From the NCBI GenBank assembly GCA_013180625.2, contig SNVD02009651.1:337329-401328 (forward strand): a stretch of 64,000 bases of DNA, in the 5' to 3' direction. Under the pieces are notes generated by a model. It was not told the origin of the DNA. It did not search any database and saw only the letters and a program-made list of their open reading frames with translations. This DNA comes from Boswellia sacra (Eukaryota > Streptophyta > Magnoliopsida > Sapindales > Burseraceae). Below are positions 23,035 to 33,765 of the stretch, in pieces; positions within the stretch are counted from its first letter, which is position 1, and every line of letters starts with the position of its first letter. Both the position numbers and the translations under genes were made by a program.

Positions 23035-26000
23035 ATGGCAAACCAGAAAATGGAGATAGAAAAATTTGATGGCAAGACAGATTTTAGTTTATGGAAAATG
23101 AAGATTCAAGCATTGCTTGGAAACATGGGGCTTGATGAAGCCTTGGAAGATGAAGAAAAAGTGCCTGAAGATTCAACACCAGAAAAATGGGCTAAAGTTC
23201 AGAAGAATGCTAAGAACACAATCATTCTTAGCTTGGGAGATCAAGTTCTTCGGAAGGTGTCCAAAGAAACCACAGCTGCATCAATTTGGAAGAAGCTTGA
23301 AGAAATCTATATGGTAAAGTCTCTACCTAATAGAATTTATTTAAAACAAAAATTCTATGGATTTAGGATGGATGAATCTAAATCAGTAGATGAAAATATA
23401 GATGAATTTACCAAGATAAGTTTAGATCTTGAGAATGTAGGAGTGAAAGTAGAAGATGAAGATCAAGCTGTCATTTTGTTAAACTCACTGCCTAAAACAT
23501 ATGACCAGCTTAGAGATACTTTGAAGTTTAGCAAGGATACTCTAAGTTTAGAAGGAGTTATTGCTGCAATTCATTCAAAGGAATTAGATCTTAAGATTGA
23601 AGGAAAAAGTTCCAACTCTGGAGAAGGCCTTATTGCTAGAGGAAGAGCTGAAAAAAGAAACTTTAATGCTAAAGGTAGCCATGGTAGATCAAAATCTAAA
23701 TCTAGAGGTAAATTCAGGTGCTTCCATTGTAACAAAGAGGGACATATCAGACGAAATTGTCCTGATAGGAAAGGTAGAAAGAAAAATGATGCAGCAAAAG
23801 ATGAAGAGAGTGGCAATGCAGCTGTAGCTTCACAAGGATTTGATGATGCAGAGGTGTTAATGGTGACAGATTTAGAACAACATGGTGATTGGGTTCTAGA
23901 CAGCGGTTGCACCTTTCACATGTGCCCAAATAAGTCATGGTTTTCCACCTACAAACCATTGAATGAAGGGAAGGTTCTCATGGGAAATAATGAAGCTTGC
24001 AATGTGGCTGGTATTGGAGAAATAAAATTGAAGCTTCATGATGGGATGACGAGGACATTAGCAAATGTAAGACATGTTCCTAGCTTGAAAAGGAATCTAA
24101 TATCAGTTGGCATGTTAGATTCTAATGGTTACATAGCTAGGGCTGAAAATGGTGTTCTAAAAATCCTAAAAGGAGCCATGGTTGTCATGAAAGGATACAA
24201 GAAGAATGGCATTTACATTCTAAATGGTGAAACAATTTCTGCAGCAGCTGCAATAGCATCAAAATTAGAGGTGAATGCAGCTAATTTATGGCACATGCGT
24301 CTTGGACATGTTAGCGAGAAAGGATTGAAGATTCTTGAAAAGCAAGGTGTCTTTGGAAAGCACAAACTACCGAAGCTGAAATTTTGTGAACAATGTGTTT
24401 TTGGAAAGAAAACTAGAGTGAAGTTTGCTGCAGCAGAGCACAACACCAAAGGCATCCTAGAATATGTCCATTCAGACCTATGGGGGCCAGCCAAGACTAA
24501 GTCACTAAGTGGTGCCAGGTATTTTCTCACTTTTCTTGATGATTTCAGTAGAAAAGTATGGATTTACATGCTGAAATCTAAGGATGAAACATTAGAAAAA
24601 TTCAAACATTGGAAGATAATGGTAGAAAATCTAACCGGCAAGAAACTAAAATTTCTTAGAACTGATAATGGTCTTGAGTTTTGTGGGGAAGAAGTTACCA
24701 AATATTGTCAAGAACATGGTGTGGTTAGACATAGAACGGTAAAGGGTACTCCTCAACAAAATGGGTTAGCTGAAAGAATGAATAGAACCATTCTAGAGAG
24801 GGTTAGATGCATGCTGTTTAATGCTAAATTACCTGCAAGATTTTGGGCAGAGGCTGCTGCTACTGCTTGTTATTTAATCAATAGGTGTCCTTCAACTGCA
24901 ATAAAGTTGAAGACTCCTCAAGAAGTGTGGACTGGTAGAGTACCAAGTCTTGATCACTTGAAAGTGTTTGGAGCAACTGCCTATGCACACATTAGGCAAG
25001 AGAAGCTTCAACCAAGAGCACTCAAATGCTTGTTTCTTGGCTATCCTCCTGGAGTGAAAGGATACAAATTATGGTGTCCTGAGCTTGGAAAAGCAATAAT
25101 CAGCAGAGATGTGCTTTTCAAGGAAGAAGAAATTTTGGGATTAGATGAAAGTTCATGTCACAAGAGTAGTGTGTATGATAAATCTCAGCTTGCTGAATTT
25201 GAGTTTGAGATGAAGTCTCAAGATGTTGAGCTGAAAAATTCAGAAACTGAAGACGAGACACATGATAATGATGTGGAGCATGGTGAAGGGCAGCAAGATA
25301 TGCAAGAAACTCATCTTGATCAAGATGAAAATTCTGAAAATGGTGCAGAAGAGTTGCAAGACTATTTGCTTAGTAGAGATAGAGCTAGAAGAGAAATAAA
25401 AGCTCCTAAGAGGTTTGCTCAAGCTGATATTGTTGCCTATGCTTTACAAGTAGGAGAAGAACTTGAGCAAGAACCCACAAATTACATTGATGCTGTGACG
25501 GGAAAGAATTCAAAGCATTGGATAGCTGCAATGAGGGAAGAAATGAGTTCTTTGGTAAAAAATCAGACCTGGGAATTAATTCCAAAGCCAAAAGGAATTA
25601 AAGTGATAGGTTGCAAATGGATTTTTAAGAAAAAATCTGGTATAGATGGAGTACAACCTGAAAAATTCAAAGCTAGACTTGTAGCTAAGGGATATTCTCA
25701 AGTGGAGGGTATTGATTATCAAGAAATATATTCTCCGGTGGTGAGATATACATCCATTCGTCTTCTATTGGCAATGGCAGCTCAAGAAGACCTGGAAATA
25801 GAACAAATGGATGTAAAAACGACTTTCTTGCATGGAAACATTGAAGAAAAAATTCTGATGCAGCAACCTGAAGGCTTTGAAGTTAAAGGCAAGGAAAATC
25901 ATGTGTGTTTGCTGAAAAAATCACTCTATGGGCTTAAACAAGCCCCTAGACAATGGTATAAAAGGTTTGATAGTTACATGATTGCAAATGGACTAAAGAG

Positions 26001-26970
26001 AAGTCAATTTGATAATTGTGTGTACTATCAAAAATTCTGCAGTGGTGATTATCTCTATCTGTTGTTATATGTTGATGACATGTTGTTGATAGGAAAGAAT
26101 AAGCAAAGTATCAACAAGTTGAAGCATTTACTAAAATATGAGTTTGATATGAAGGACATGGGAGCTGCAAAGAAGATTCTTGGCATGCAGATAATTCGGG
26201 ACAGATCCAAGAATAAATTATGGTTGAGTCAGAAAGATTACATAGAAAAATTGCTAGTCAAGTTCAACATGAACAAAGCAAAGATGGTTTCCACTCCTAT
26301 GGGTGAACAAATCAAAATTTCAGCAGAAGATTGTCCCAAAACAGAAAAGGAGAAGGAGGAAATGGCTTCTATACCATATGCAAGCTTAGTTGGATCTTTA
26401 ATGTATGCAATGGTTTGCACTAGACCTGACCTTGCATATTCAGTAAGCATGGTTAGTAGATATATGAGTAATCCTGGAAGAATTCATTGGCATGCTGCCA
26501 AGTGGATACTAAGATATCTAAGAGGTTCAACTTCTCTTGGATTATGTTATGGAAAAGGTCATGATTCAGGTGGAGTTTTGGAAGGATTTGTAGACTCAGA
26601 TTATGCTGGAGACAAGGATAATAGGAGATCAATCACAGGTTATGTGTTCACAATTTGGGGAAAAGCAATTAGTTGGAGAGCAGGGCTGCAAAGCATGGTT
26701 ACTCTTTCAACAACTGAAGCTGAATATATTGCAGCTACAGAGGCAGTCAAAGAAGGTTTGTGGCTTAAAGGACTAATTATGGAGTTAGGTGTTGATCAAG
26801 ACAGTTTTATACTCCATTGTGATAATCAAAGTACCATCCATTTGATCAAGAATCGAGTTCATCATGGTAGAGCAAAGCACATAGATGTCAATATATCACT
26901 TTGTAAAAGAAATTGGAGAAAAAGGAATCGTTGCAATGAAGAAAATACCTACTGCAAGAAACCCAGCTGA
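23035..26970 (+). CDS. Copia gag-pol polyprotein, one frameshift near the C-terminus
   Basis: A 1311-residue frame with domains in the copia order: gag (about 1-200), zinc knuckle CFHCNKEGHIRRNC (about 229), aspartic protease with LDSG (about 286), pre-integrase LWHMRLGH (about 420), integrase with DLWGP, FLDDFSRK and TDNGLEF (475-660), reverse transcriptase with LLLYVDDM (about 1008) and RNase H with VDSDYAGD (about 1185). Gag resembles the Tnt1/Tork group. After KHIDV, about 26890, an extra base shifts the frame. The expected C-terminal tail continues in another frame to a TAA at 27041-27043, so about 50 residues of RNase H tail are replaced by nonsense residues. Otherwise the frame is undamaged. 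It could recently have been active; autonomy now is doubtful. Confidence 0.93.
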   Translation: MANQKMEIEKFDGKTDFSLWKMKIQALLGNMGLDEALEDEEKVPEDSTPEKWAKVQKNAKNTIILSLGDQVLRKVSKETTAASIWKKLEEIYMVKSLPNRIYLKQKFYGFRMDESKSVDENIDEFTKISLDLENVGVKVEDEDQAVILLNSLPKTYDQLRDTLKFSKDTLSLEGVIAAIHSKELDLKIEGKSSNSGEGLIARGRAEKRNFNAKGSHGRSKSKSRGKFRCFHCNKEGHIRRNCPDRKGRKKNDAAKDEESGNAAVASQGFDDAEVLMVTDLEQHGDWVLDSGCTFHMCPNKSWFSTYKPLNEGKVLMGNNEACNVAGIGEIKLKLHDGMTRTLANVRHVPSLKRNLISVGMLDSNGYIARAENGVLKILKGAMVVMKGYKKNGIYILNGETISAAAAIASKLEVNAANLWHMRLGHVSEKGLKILEKQGVFGKHKLPKLKFCEQCVFGKKTRVKFAAAEHNTKGILEYVHSDLWGPAKTKSLSGARYFLTFLDDFSRKVWIYMLKSKDETLEKFKHWKIMVENLTGKKLKFLRTDNGLEFCGEEVTKYCQEHGVVRHRTVKGTPQQNGLAERMNRTILERVRCMLFNAKLPARFWAEAAATACYLINRCPSTAIKLKTPQEVWTGRVPSLDHLKVFGATAYAHIRQEKLQPRALKCLFLGYPPGVKGYKLWCPELGKAIISRDVLFKEEEILGLDESSCHKSSVYDKSQLAEFEFEMKSQDVELKNSETEDETHDNDVEHGEGQQDMQETHLDQDENSENGAEELQDYLLSRDRARREIKAPKRFAQADIVAYALQVGEELEQEPTNYIDAVTGKNSKHWIAAMREEMSSLVKNQTWELIPKPKGIKVIGCKWIFKKKSGIDGVQPEKFKARLVAKGYSQVEGIDYQEIYSPVVRYTSIRLLLAMAAQEDLEIEQMDVKTTFLHGNIEEKILMQQPEGFEVKGKENHVCLLKKSLYGLKQAPRQWYKRFDSYMIANGLKRSQFDNCVYYQKFCSGDYLYLLLYVDDMLLIGKNKQSINKLKHLLKYEFDMKDMGAAKKILGMQIIRDRSKNKLWLSQKDYIEKLLVKFNMNKAKMVSTPMGEQIKISAEDCPKTEKEKEEMASIPYASLVGSLMYAMVCTRPDLAYSVSMVSRYMSNPGRIHWHAAKWILRYLRGSTSLGLCYGKGHDSGGVLEGFVDSDYAGDKDNRRSITGYVFTIWGKAISWRAGLQSMVTLSTTEAEYIAATEAVKEGLWLKGLIMELGVDQDSFILHCDNQSTIHLIKNRVHHGRAKHIDVNISLCKRNWRKRNRCNEENTYCKKPS

Positions 26971-27092
26971 CATGTTAACCAAACCTCTCCCAACAGAAAA
27001 ATTCAGGCTCTGTTTGAGCCTAATTGGAGTCACCAAGGTGTAATTGAAGAATTGGAGGGAGAATGCACTGATCTTGAGTCAAGGTGGAGAAT

Positions 27093-27650
27093 TGATGCAA
27101 TGTGACTCAAGCTACTGCATCTCAACCAGCAACATGCTGCTGTTTTGCTGCTGTCTGCATGCTGTTTTGCTGATGTCTGCATGCTGTTTTACTGCTGTTT
27201 TGCTGCTGTATGTCTGCTGTTTTTCTGTTGTCTGTCTGCAGCCGTCTTGCTGTCTATTTTTTGGTTGCTGTATTTACATTTATAGTCAGTCACCTAAAAA
27301 GGCTATTAATACTGATGTGCAGTAAATGTAGAAAAAGCAGGTCATGTAAGTTGTATAAAACTTGAAAAATAAAGCTGAGTGAAAAGAAGCAAAAATAGAG
27401 AGCTTAGAGTGGTTCTAAGCTGAGAGTGCAGTGAGGAGAGTGTGTAATCCAAATTCTCTCTAGTGCATTCATTTCTATCCCTCCCGTGGAGTAGATCATG
27501 GATCGAACCACGTAAATTTTGGTGTGTTCTTGTTTATGTTTCTGCACTTAAATTCAGTTTGTATGCTTGCAAGAGAGCACAGAAAATTTCCAGATTTTCT
27601 GCTTCAAGGCAACCTACTCTAGCCACAAATTATCTCCAGATTTCTTCACA
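27093..27650 (+). repeat. 3' LTR of the Tork-like copia element
   Basis: 558 bp, nearly identical to the 5' LTR apart from scattered substitutions and an extra 11-base unit in the CTG-rich run. The right flank starts with the duplicated AATTT. Confidence 0.92.
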
Positions 27651-27655
27651 AATTT

Positions 27656-28665
27656 TCTGCTTGTTAAATAAGGAGAAGGAGATGTGAACATTTAAGATAT
27701 AATAGTGTGACTCGAATAGAACCACTCTCGGGTGTTTTTTGTTTTGTTTGTTTTTTTTTATTTGCATTTGCATAGATCTCAATTTGATTAAAATAAAAAT
27801 GGGTTTGAAAAAGAAAAACATATGAAACTATTAATTTGACACATATGCTCTTACTAAGTAGTATATATGTTTTATATTATATTTTACACATTATAGAAAC
27901 ATTTACAACTAATAAAAATTGAAAACTTAAAATGAACTTATTTAAGTGTCACAAAAAAATTGTATATTTTAATTTATTTATTTTATAATTATTGTGAAAA
28001 AATAAAAACAAAAAATATTTTAAGGAAATAATAAAATAAGAAATATTTAAAACTTTTATGGTATATTGCAGAATAAATTAAAATTAATCATTCATAATTT
28101 ATTTTATTCAAAAGTTTTTAACATTTTTCATTTAGATAAATTTATCTAAGAGCATACTTCAATCCAATACAAAAAAAAAATTGTAAATGAATATAAAAAT
28201 TTTTTACATTTAGATACTTCAAACGTAAAAAATATTGTAAATACATATATAAAAATTGTAAACGAACATATAAAAGTTGTAAAATAATACAAAAAATCGT
28301 AAAAATTGTAATTAGATAAAAAGGTAGTAAATATACATATGAAACTTGTATATGTTAATTATACAATTTTTTAAAATCATTTACAAATTTTATATATTTA
28401 TTTATGACCTTTATATAAATTTTTACTATTTTATTGTGCCTTGAGACCAATACTGTAGAATAACCCTAGATTAACTTAATTAGTTTCAAACTAAATGATG
28501 GCCTGAATTATTCTTTTGTTTTAACATTATAATGCGCACAGATATGATCGTAGTAACAAGTTGGTCACTTCAATTGACAGCGCATGCTGGCCTTCACACA
28601 TGAAGAAATGTCTACGAACTTAACCAACATTACTTTAAATTAATTACTTTAGATATCATAACGCA
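27656..28665. other. AT-rich spacer, no gene seen
   Basis: Very AT-rich. From about 28180 to 28400 the words TTGTAAA, AAAATTGTAAA and ACATATAAAA recur in irregular array, possibly an old satellite-like or MITE-derived stretch. No open frame supported. Confidence 0.4.
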
Positions 28666-29814
28666 TTAATTCTCTTGAATAAACATACAAATTTCATCAA
28701 ATGGGATCGGGCTGACGAGCACAGAAGCAATTCCATCTTTCACCTTGTAAGATTTGCTATAACAATCGTCATCATGTATAGAACAACTATGGTCCTCGAA
28801 AAGTTGAGAATGTGCTCAAGGAAGGGCATTGGAACCGCTGTTGGTTTCAGAAACTCTTTATTAATATCTTTTAATGCATTAGAAATATTTCCTTTGCGCA
28901 ACAATCTGATTGCTTCTTCTTCGGAAACTCTATGCTTCTTCATGTAGCAGTCCACAGCCGTGGCAACATGTTTTCTCTTTCGCTCCAACTGCAAATATAG
29001 ATATGCATAATTGAGAAAATTTTGATTTTGCTGAATGAAATTTTAGACTAATTTATAATCTTTCCCTTCTAAATTAGATTCTTATCCTCTGTCCTTCCTA
29101 GAATTTTGTTCGTCATTTTTTATCTTACTAAACCTCTGAGTCAACATTTAACTCAACTCTTCCTTTATTTATTATATTATATATTAAGTGCAAGTTGGAA
29201 AGTTTTAAGTGCAACTTGCACTGATTAATATATATATATATATATATTTTATAATATATAAATAATCATATATCAATATAAAATGTATACCTCTCTGGTT
29301 GCCATATCATCCATGAGTCTGGCAATAACTGTTGAAGCTACAAGAATCTTAGGGTAATTGGAGATCCATTCAAAGGCCTGCTAATTGCCGACCTCTCCCA
29401 TGCCAAGGAAAGAAGTTGTTGCCAGCAAGTGATACGTAGTAGTAACTAGTGAAATCTTCATATACTCCTCCACTGGTGGAACTTTGTCTTGATTGCACCA
29501 CTTGGCTTCAACAAAGTAACCCTGGACTAGTCTCTTCATCTGGTACATATATAAATATATTCAATGCAAGAGTGACTAAGTAATTATCAGGTTAAAGGTA
29601 ATGTACGTATAAATGGATTACCTATTCTATTGCATAATTCATACAATATGATCTTCCGTCCTTAGACATCTCCTCCTCAACTTCACAGTAAACTTCTACT
29701 AGAGCCTCATAAATCAGTTTCATGTATTCTGGAAGAAGATCTTTGGTGCTGATGTCCCATCTAAAAATCAAGTGAAGACAATACTCCTTATAATTAAGCC
29801 AAATTGGGAGAAAT

Positions 29815-29815
<1 letters not shown>

Positions 29816-29855
<40 letters not shown>
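29816..29855. repeat. (GA)n microsatellite in TPS copy 3 intron
   Basis: About 20 uninterrupted GA units between exons 4 and 5 of the pseudogene. Confidence 0.9.
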
Positions 29856-29859
<4 letters not shown>

Positions 29860-30010
29860 ATATTAAAGAGCTGAAAGGTACTACTGAACAGTATTTTTCG
29901 GTATTTTTCTTAAACCTGACCGATTAGTAGCGTAGGTAAGTAGTTCATGTTCTTCAAGGGTGCCATAGACATTGTACGTCTCATCTAAAATGGACACCAT
30001 AGATACTACT

Positions 30011-30413
30011 TGAAAGAAAAGATACAAAAACAAAGATTCTTTTATTTGTTTTCTTTGTGTGTTAATGGAACTGAGTACACATCTCTTTTATATAGTTCAA
30101 AATCATGTGAAAACTATTTTCCTAAATCTTCTGTAACTGTCCTAGAAATCCGGTAACAAACTATGCAAAACATGCATGCTTTGGAGCTAAGCACAGGTGA
30201 GTGACGCGGGCTGGTGTACAGGTGAGGGACTCGGGCTTTACGTAAACTTCATATGCTGCATGTGAAGGACAAGGGTTATGCTACAATGAAACACGAACCA
30301 CCTCAGCTAAGTTACATCATGTTGCTGTTGCTTTATGTGCTGCATGTGAAGGACGTGAGTTATGCTACAATGGAACCCGAACCTCCTTAGCTAAGTTACA
30401 TCATCTTGGCTAT
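30011..30413 (-). mobile_element. Solo LTR inserted in exon 4 of TPS copy 3
   Basis: A 403-bp insertion flanked by the 5-bp repeat CTACT (30006-30010 and 30414-30418). Read on the minus strand it has a TATA-like CTATATAAAAGAGATG, ends in CA, and contains an internal duplication of about 85 bp (two copies of GATGTAACTTAGCT...CACATGCAGCA). No coding or primer site is present, so it fits a solo LTR of an LTR element. The expected TG at the 5' end is not clear. Confidence 0.65.
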
Positions 30414-31113
30414 CTACTTCGGTAAGGATCCTTCTTCCTAAAGTGTATTGGGGCCTGACGTGCACTCCCACCATCCAGACATAAAGTTCTACCATTCTAT
30501 CTCTTGCATATGGCAGCTTCGTGGCAAGGTCTAAATTTTTCCACCACCTGCGACGTTGAGTCAGTTTCGGTAATAAACAACTTTCCATCAATTTAAGAGT
30601 TATATCTTTTGGCCAAACTTTCTACTAGCTAAAATAATTCTTTTAAGCTGAATTCGCTGACAAATCAGAATATGAATACTTGAACTCACTCGGTGAGGCT
30701 GCTTAGCTCCTTTTGGTGCTGCGCTTGTCCCATGTTAAAATCTAGTTTTGCAAACTTCAGTAGTTTTTTACTCTCTGGACTGTCTATCGAGTAAAATTCG
30801 ATGAAATGCCTCGTCTCCAACCTTGGTAAGCCTTTACGGAAGGGCCTGTTCAAGGCGTGAGTTATATGTTGTGCAACATGAGGACTTGAGTAACCCTTGA
30901 CTTGCTGTAAGATGCAGTGAAATCTACAGCTTCATCCAGGACATCTTCTCCACGTATGCCAAGATGTGCAGCCTCACACAGACTTAGCATGCCCGTTACA
31001 TCATTAATAAGGAGGATTTGAACTTTCCATCTTCATCTTTGAATTTGCCAAATATTTCTGCTTTACAATAAAACACTTGATGAAAATTAATATATACATT
31101 CGGGAGCATTAGT

Positions 31114-31643
31114 TGTTGTACCCCATGGAGTCCCCATTTGGATAGTCCTCATTTAGAGTCCCATATTAATTGGTTAAGGGAAGGTCATGGAGCTTATATA
31201 TGGGAGGAGTTCCTCCACCTAATAGACTAGTCTTTTGGGCTGAATACTTACTCCATATATGATAGTCAATTTGTTGAATTGTTGTGTGCGTAATGCGGAA
31301 GCGTAACAAATGGTATCAGAGCTTACCCAAGACAGCAATGTGAACTCATTTGGTTCGGGCAAGGATGGTGCCATTGTCCACCGAGACCTTGTCTTTGTAG
31401 AGGATTATCATTGGTTCAGACAAGGATGGCGTCGCCACCTGCCGGGGCCTTGTCTGAGAAGGGGGATTGTTGTACCCATGGAGTCCCCATTTGGATAGTC
31501 CTCATTTGAAGTCCCACATTGATTGGTTAAGGGAAGGTCATAGCATCTATCTAATGGACTAGCCTTTTGGGCTAGATACTTACTCCATATATGGTGACCC
31601 ATTTGTTCAATTGCATGTTGTTGCATAGTGCAGAAGCGTAACA
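31114..31643 (+). mobile_element. TRIM (terminal-repeat retrotransposon in miniature)
   Basis: LTRs at 31114-31308 (195 bp) and 31468-31643 (176 bp) start TGTTGTACCC and end GCGTAACA. They flank a 159-bp interior with a primer site TGGTATCAGAGC right after the left LTR and a purine tract GAGAAGGGGGA before the right LTR. The exact duplication TTAGT lies at 31109-31113 and 31644-31648. The interior has no coding capacity and contains an internal repeat (CAAGGATGG...CCTTGTCT twice). It sits in intron 2 of TPS copy 3. Confidence 0.92.
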
Positions 31644-31823
31644 TTAGTGAATTTCAGGCGCCATCATATCTATATATAAGGGATAACACACACACCACAT
31701 GGAACATTGTATCCTTGTTGTCTAATTAACCGAAATCTGAGAGCAGTAGTGTTCAAATTGTTGATATCATTGCAATCATCTTGATATAGCTTCTCTAGAT
31801 CATCCTCTATCTCATTCTCAAAA

Positions 31824-33707
31824 TAAGGCTACATGATAATTTTGATGATAACAATACACATTGATTCATTGAGATTTTCTAACATGTTTATTTATTTGCA
31901 AGAGTAAGATCATTGAAATAATTGTAAAATCACGAAGAGGCTTATTAAAATGAAGTGTTGAAGCTAAGGAGAAGACTACATGTTAAAGGCACCAAAGTTT
32001 AAGAACAAGGATTGACTCAAGGAATATGACACATGAGCAATATTCAATCAATTGGTCATATCTATCTCTATAAACCTCTAAATGATGTGATTCTTAAGCG
32101 TTTGGAAAGCTTACTTAATTTATAACATTTCATATGTTTTAAAGAAATTCAAATTTCAAGTGAAAGGTTGCCCAAATCATCATGCAATTTGAAAGACAAA
32201 TGGAAGCAGCTGACATGAGCACCGAATACTCTTTTGGACATATCTTGAGCTAGAAATATCAAAATTACTTGATTCTTATGGCATTAGAAATAGGACTTAA
32301 TGAGGCACATTTCATATGTTTTAATGAAATTCAAATTTCAAATGGAAAGCTGACATAATTGATATGCAATTCGGTAGACTGACACAGAAAAGAAAAATCA
32401 ACTCATATGAGCACTGAATAATGTTTTATCCATATCTTGAGCTAGAGATATCCAAATGACTTGATTCTTATGGAATTGGAAAGATGATTCAATGGATAAC
32501 ATTTCATATTCTTTGAATAAATTCAAATTGCAAATGGAAGGCTAACATAATATATATACAATTCAGTGGACTGACACAAGGAAGAAATATTAAGTCACAT
32601 GAGCACCAAATGGTGTTTTGGCCATATCTTGAGCTACAGTTATCCAAATGACTTGGTTCTTGATGCATTGGAAAGATTATTCAATTGTACAAATCTTTTA
32701 TGTTTTGCAGATTTTCAAATTTCAAACGAAATATTGACAAAAATGGCAGAAAAAATTACAGTTTTTATGGTGGGCAAAAACTTTGGAGTTAGTGTCTTCA
32801 TTTGATTAAGTTCATCCCATTTGCCTATAAAAGGAGCCCTTCTCCCATGCATTTAGCAAGAAGAAGAGAAGAATCCATCAAGCCACAAATAAGGAAAATA
32901 TCAAGTTTATAGAGCTTTTATATTCTTTATCTACTCTTTGAAGAGAGTTGTACTTTTATTATAAAAATTTTCTTTGTTCTAATATTGTGGTGAGAGTGAG
33001 ATCTTCTTGTAAAGGATAAAAGTTATCCTTGAGAGAACTCTTTCCTTGGTGAGGTTGTTCATCAAGAAGAACTCTTGGTGTGGTGTTATCAAGAGTTGAA
33101 GGAAGTTGCCTTGGTGAGGTTGTTCATCAAGAAGAACTCTTGGTGTGGTGTTATCAAGAGTTGAAGGAAGTTGCCTTGGTGAGGTTGTTCATCAAGAAGA
33201 ACTCTTGGTGTGGTGTTATCAAGAGTTGAAGGAAGTTGCCTTGGTGAGGTTGTTCATCAAGAAGAACTCTTGGTGTGGTGTTATCAAGAGTTGAAGGAAG
33301 TTGCCTTGGTGAGGTTGTTCATCAAGAAGAACTCTTGGTGTGATGTTATCAAGGGTTGAAGGAAAAAGTCTTGGTGAGGTTGTTCATCAAGCAAGTTGTA
33401 AAGATTTCTACAACTTAGTGGAAAGCTTAGCTCGTGGAGCTAGGAGCCCGTGGACGTAGGCAAGGTTTGCCGAACCACGTAAATTGAGTTTGCACTCTCT
33501 CTATCCCTATACTCTTTATATTTACTTGCACTTGTGATTGTTCATTATTGCATTCTCTTGATTGCATTCTATTTTCATCTTCTTCACCTTTATTCTCAAA
33601 GAAAGAGTTAAATAATTTTGATCTTTCAAGAAAAGTTTTCTAAATCCATTTTGATAAATAAAAACCCAATTCACCCCCCCTCTTGGGTTGCCATACCTGG
33701 GTCAACA
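31824..33707 (+). repeat. 5' LTR of the SIRE-like element, with two internal repeat arrays
   Basis: The first array (about 32060-32770) has about four degenerate units of roughly 190 bp, each holding ATGAGCACYRAAT and ATCTTGAGCTA words. The second (33040-33390) has about six units of exactly 65 bp holding GGTGAGGTTGTTCATCAAGA. A TATA box TATAAAAGGAG is at about 32826. GTGGACG...GAACCACGTAAA lies at 33447-33483. Confidence 0.85.
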
Positions 33708-33765
33708 AGTGGTATCAGAGCAAGGTTGCTCATTTTTTTTTTTAAATCTTAACCGATTTTGAGCT

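Larger units (their letters stand above)
22396..27650 (+). mobile_element. Ty1/copia LTR retrotransposon, Tork-like, nearly intact
   Basis: The 5' LTR (22396-22942) and 3' LTR (27093-27650) both start TGATGCAATGTG and end TTCTTCACA. The exact 5-bp duplication AATTT flanks the element (22391-22395 and 27651-27655). A tRNA-Met-type primer site (AGTATCAGAGC) follows the 5' LTR and a purine tract (AAGGTGGAGAAT) precedes the 3' LTR. By eye the LTRs differ by roughly eight substitutions and one 11-base indel, so the insertion is recent in evolutionary terms. One long gag-pol frame is disrupted once near its end. Confidence 0.95.

Noticed and set aside
23571..23912. Minus-strand open frame of 113 codons
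   Set aside because: Antisense of the copia gag and zinc-knuckle region.
31310..31644. Small genes on both strands near 31.3-31.6 kb
   Set aside because: They fall inside the TRIM interior and LTR, which are non-coding.
33040..33390. Regularly spaced direct repeats resembling a CRISPR array
   Set aside because: The 65-bp units are contiguous tandem copies without unique spacers, lie in a retrotransposon LTR, and recur in the partner LTR.
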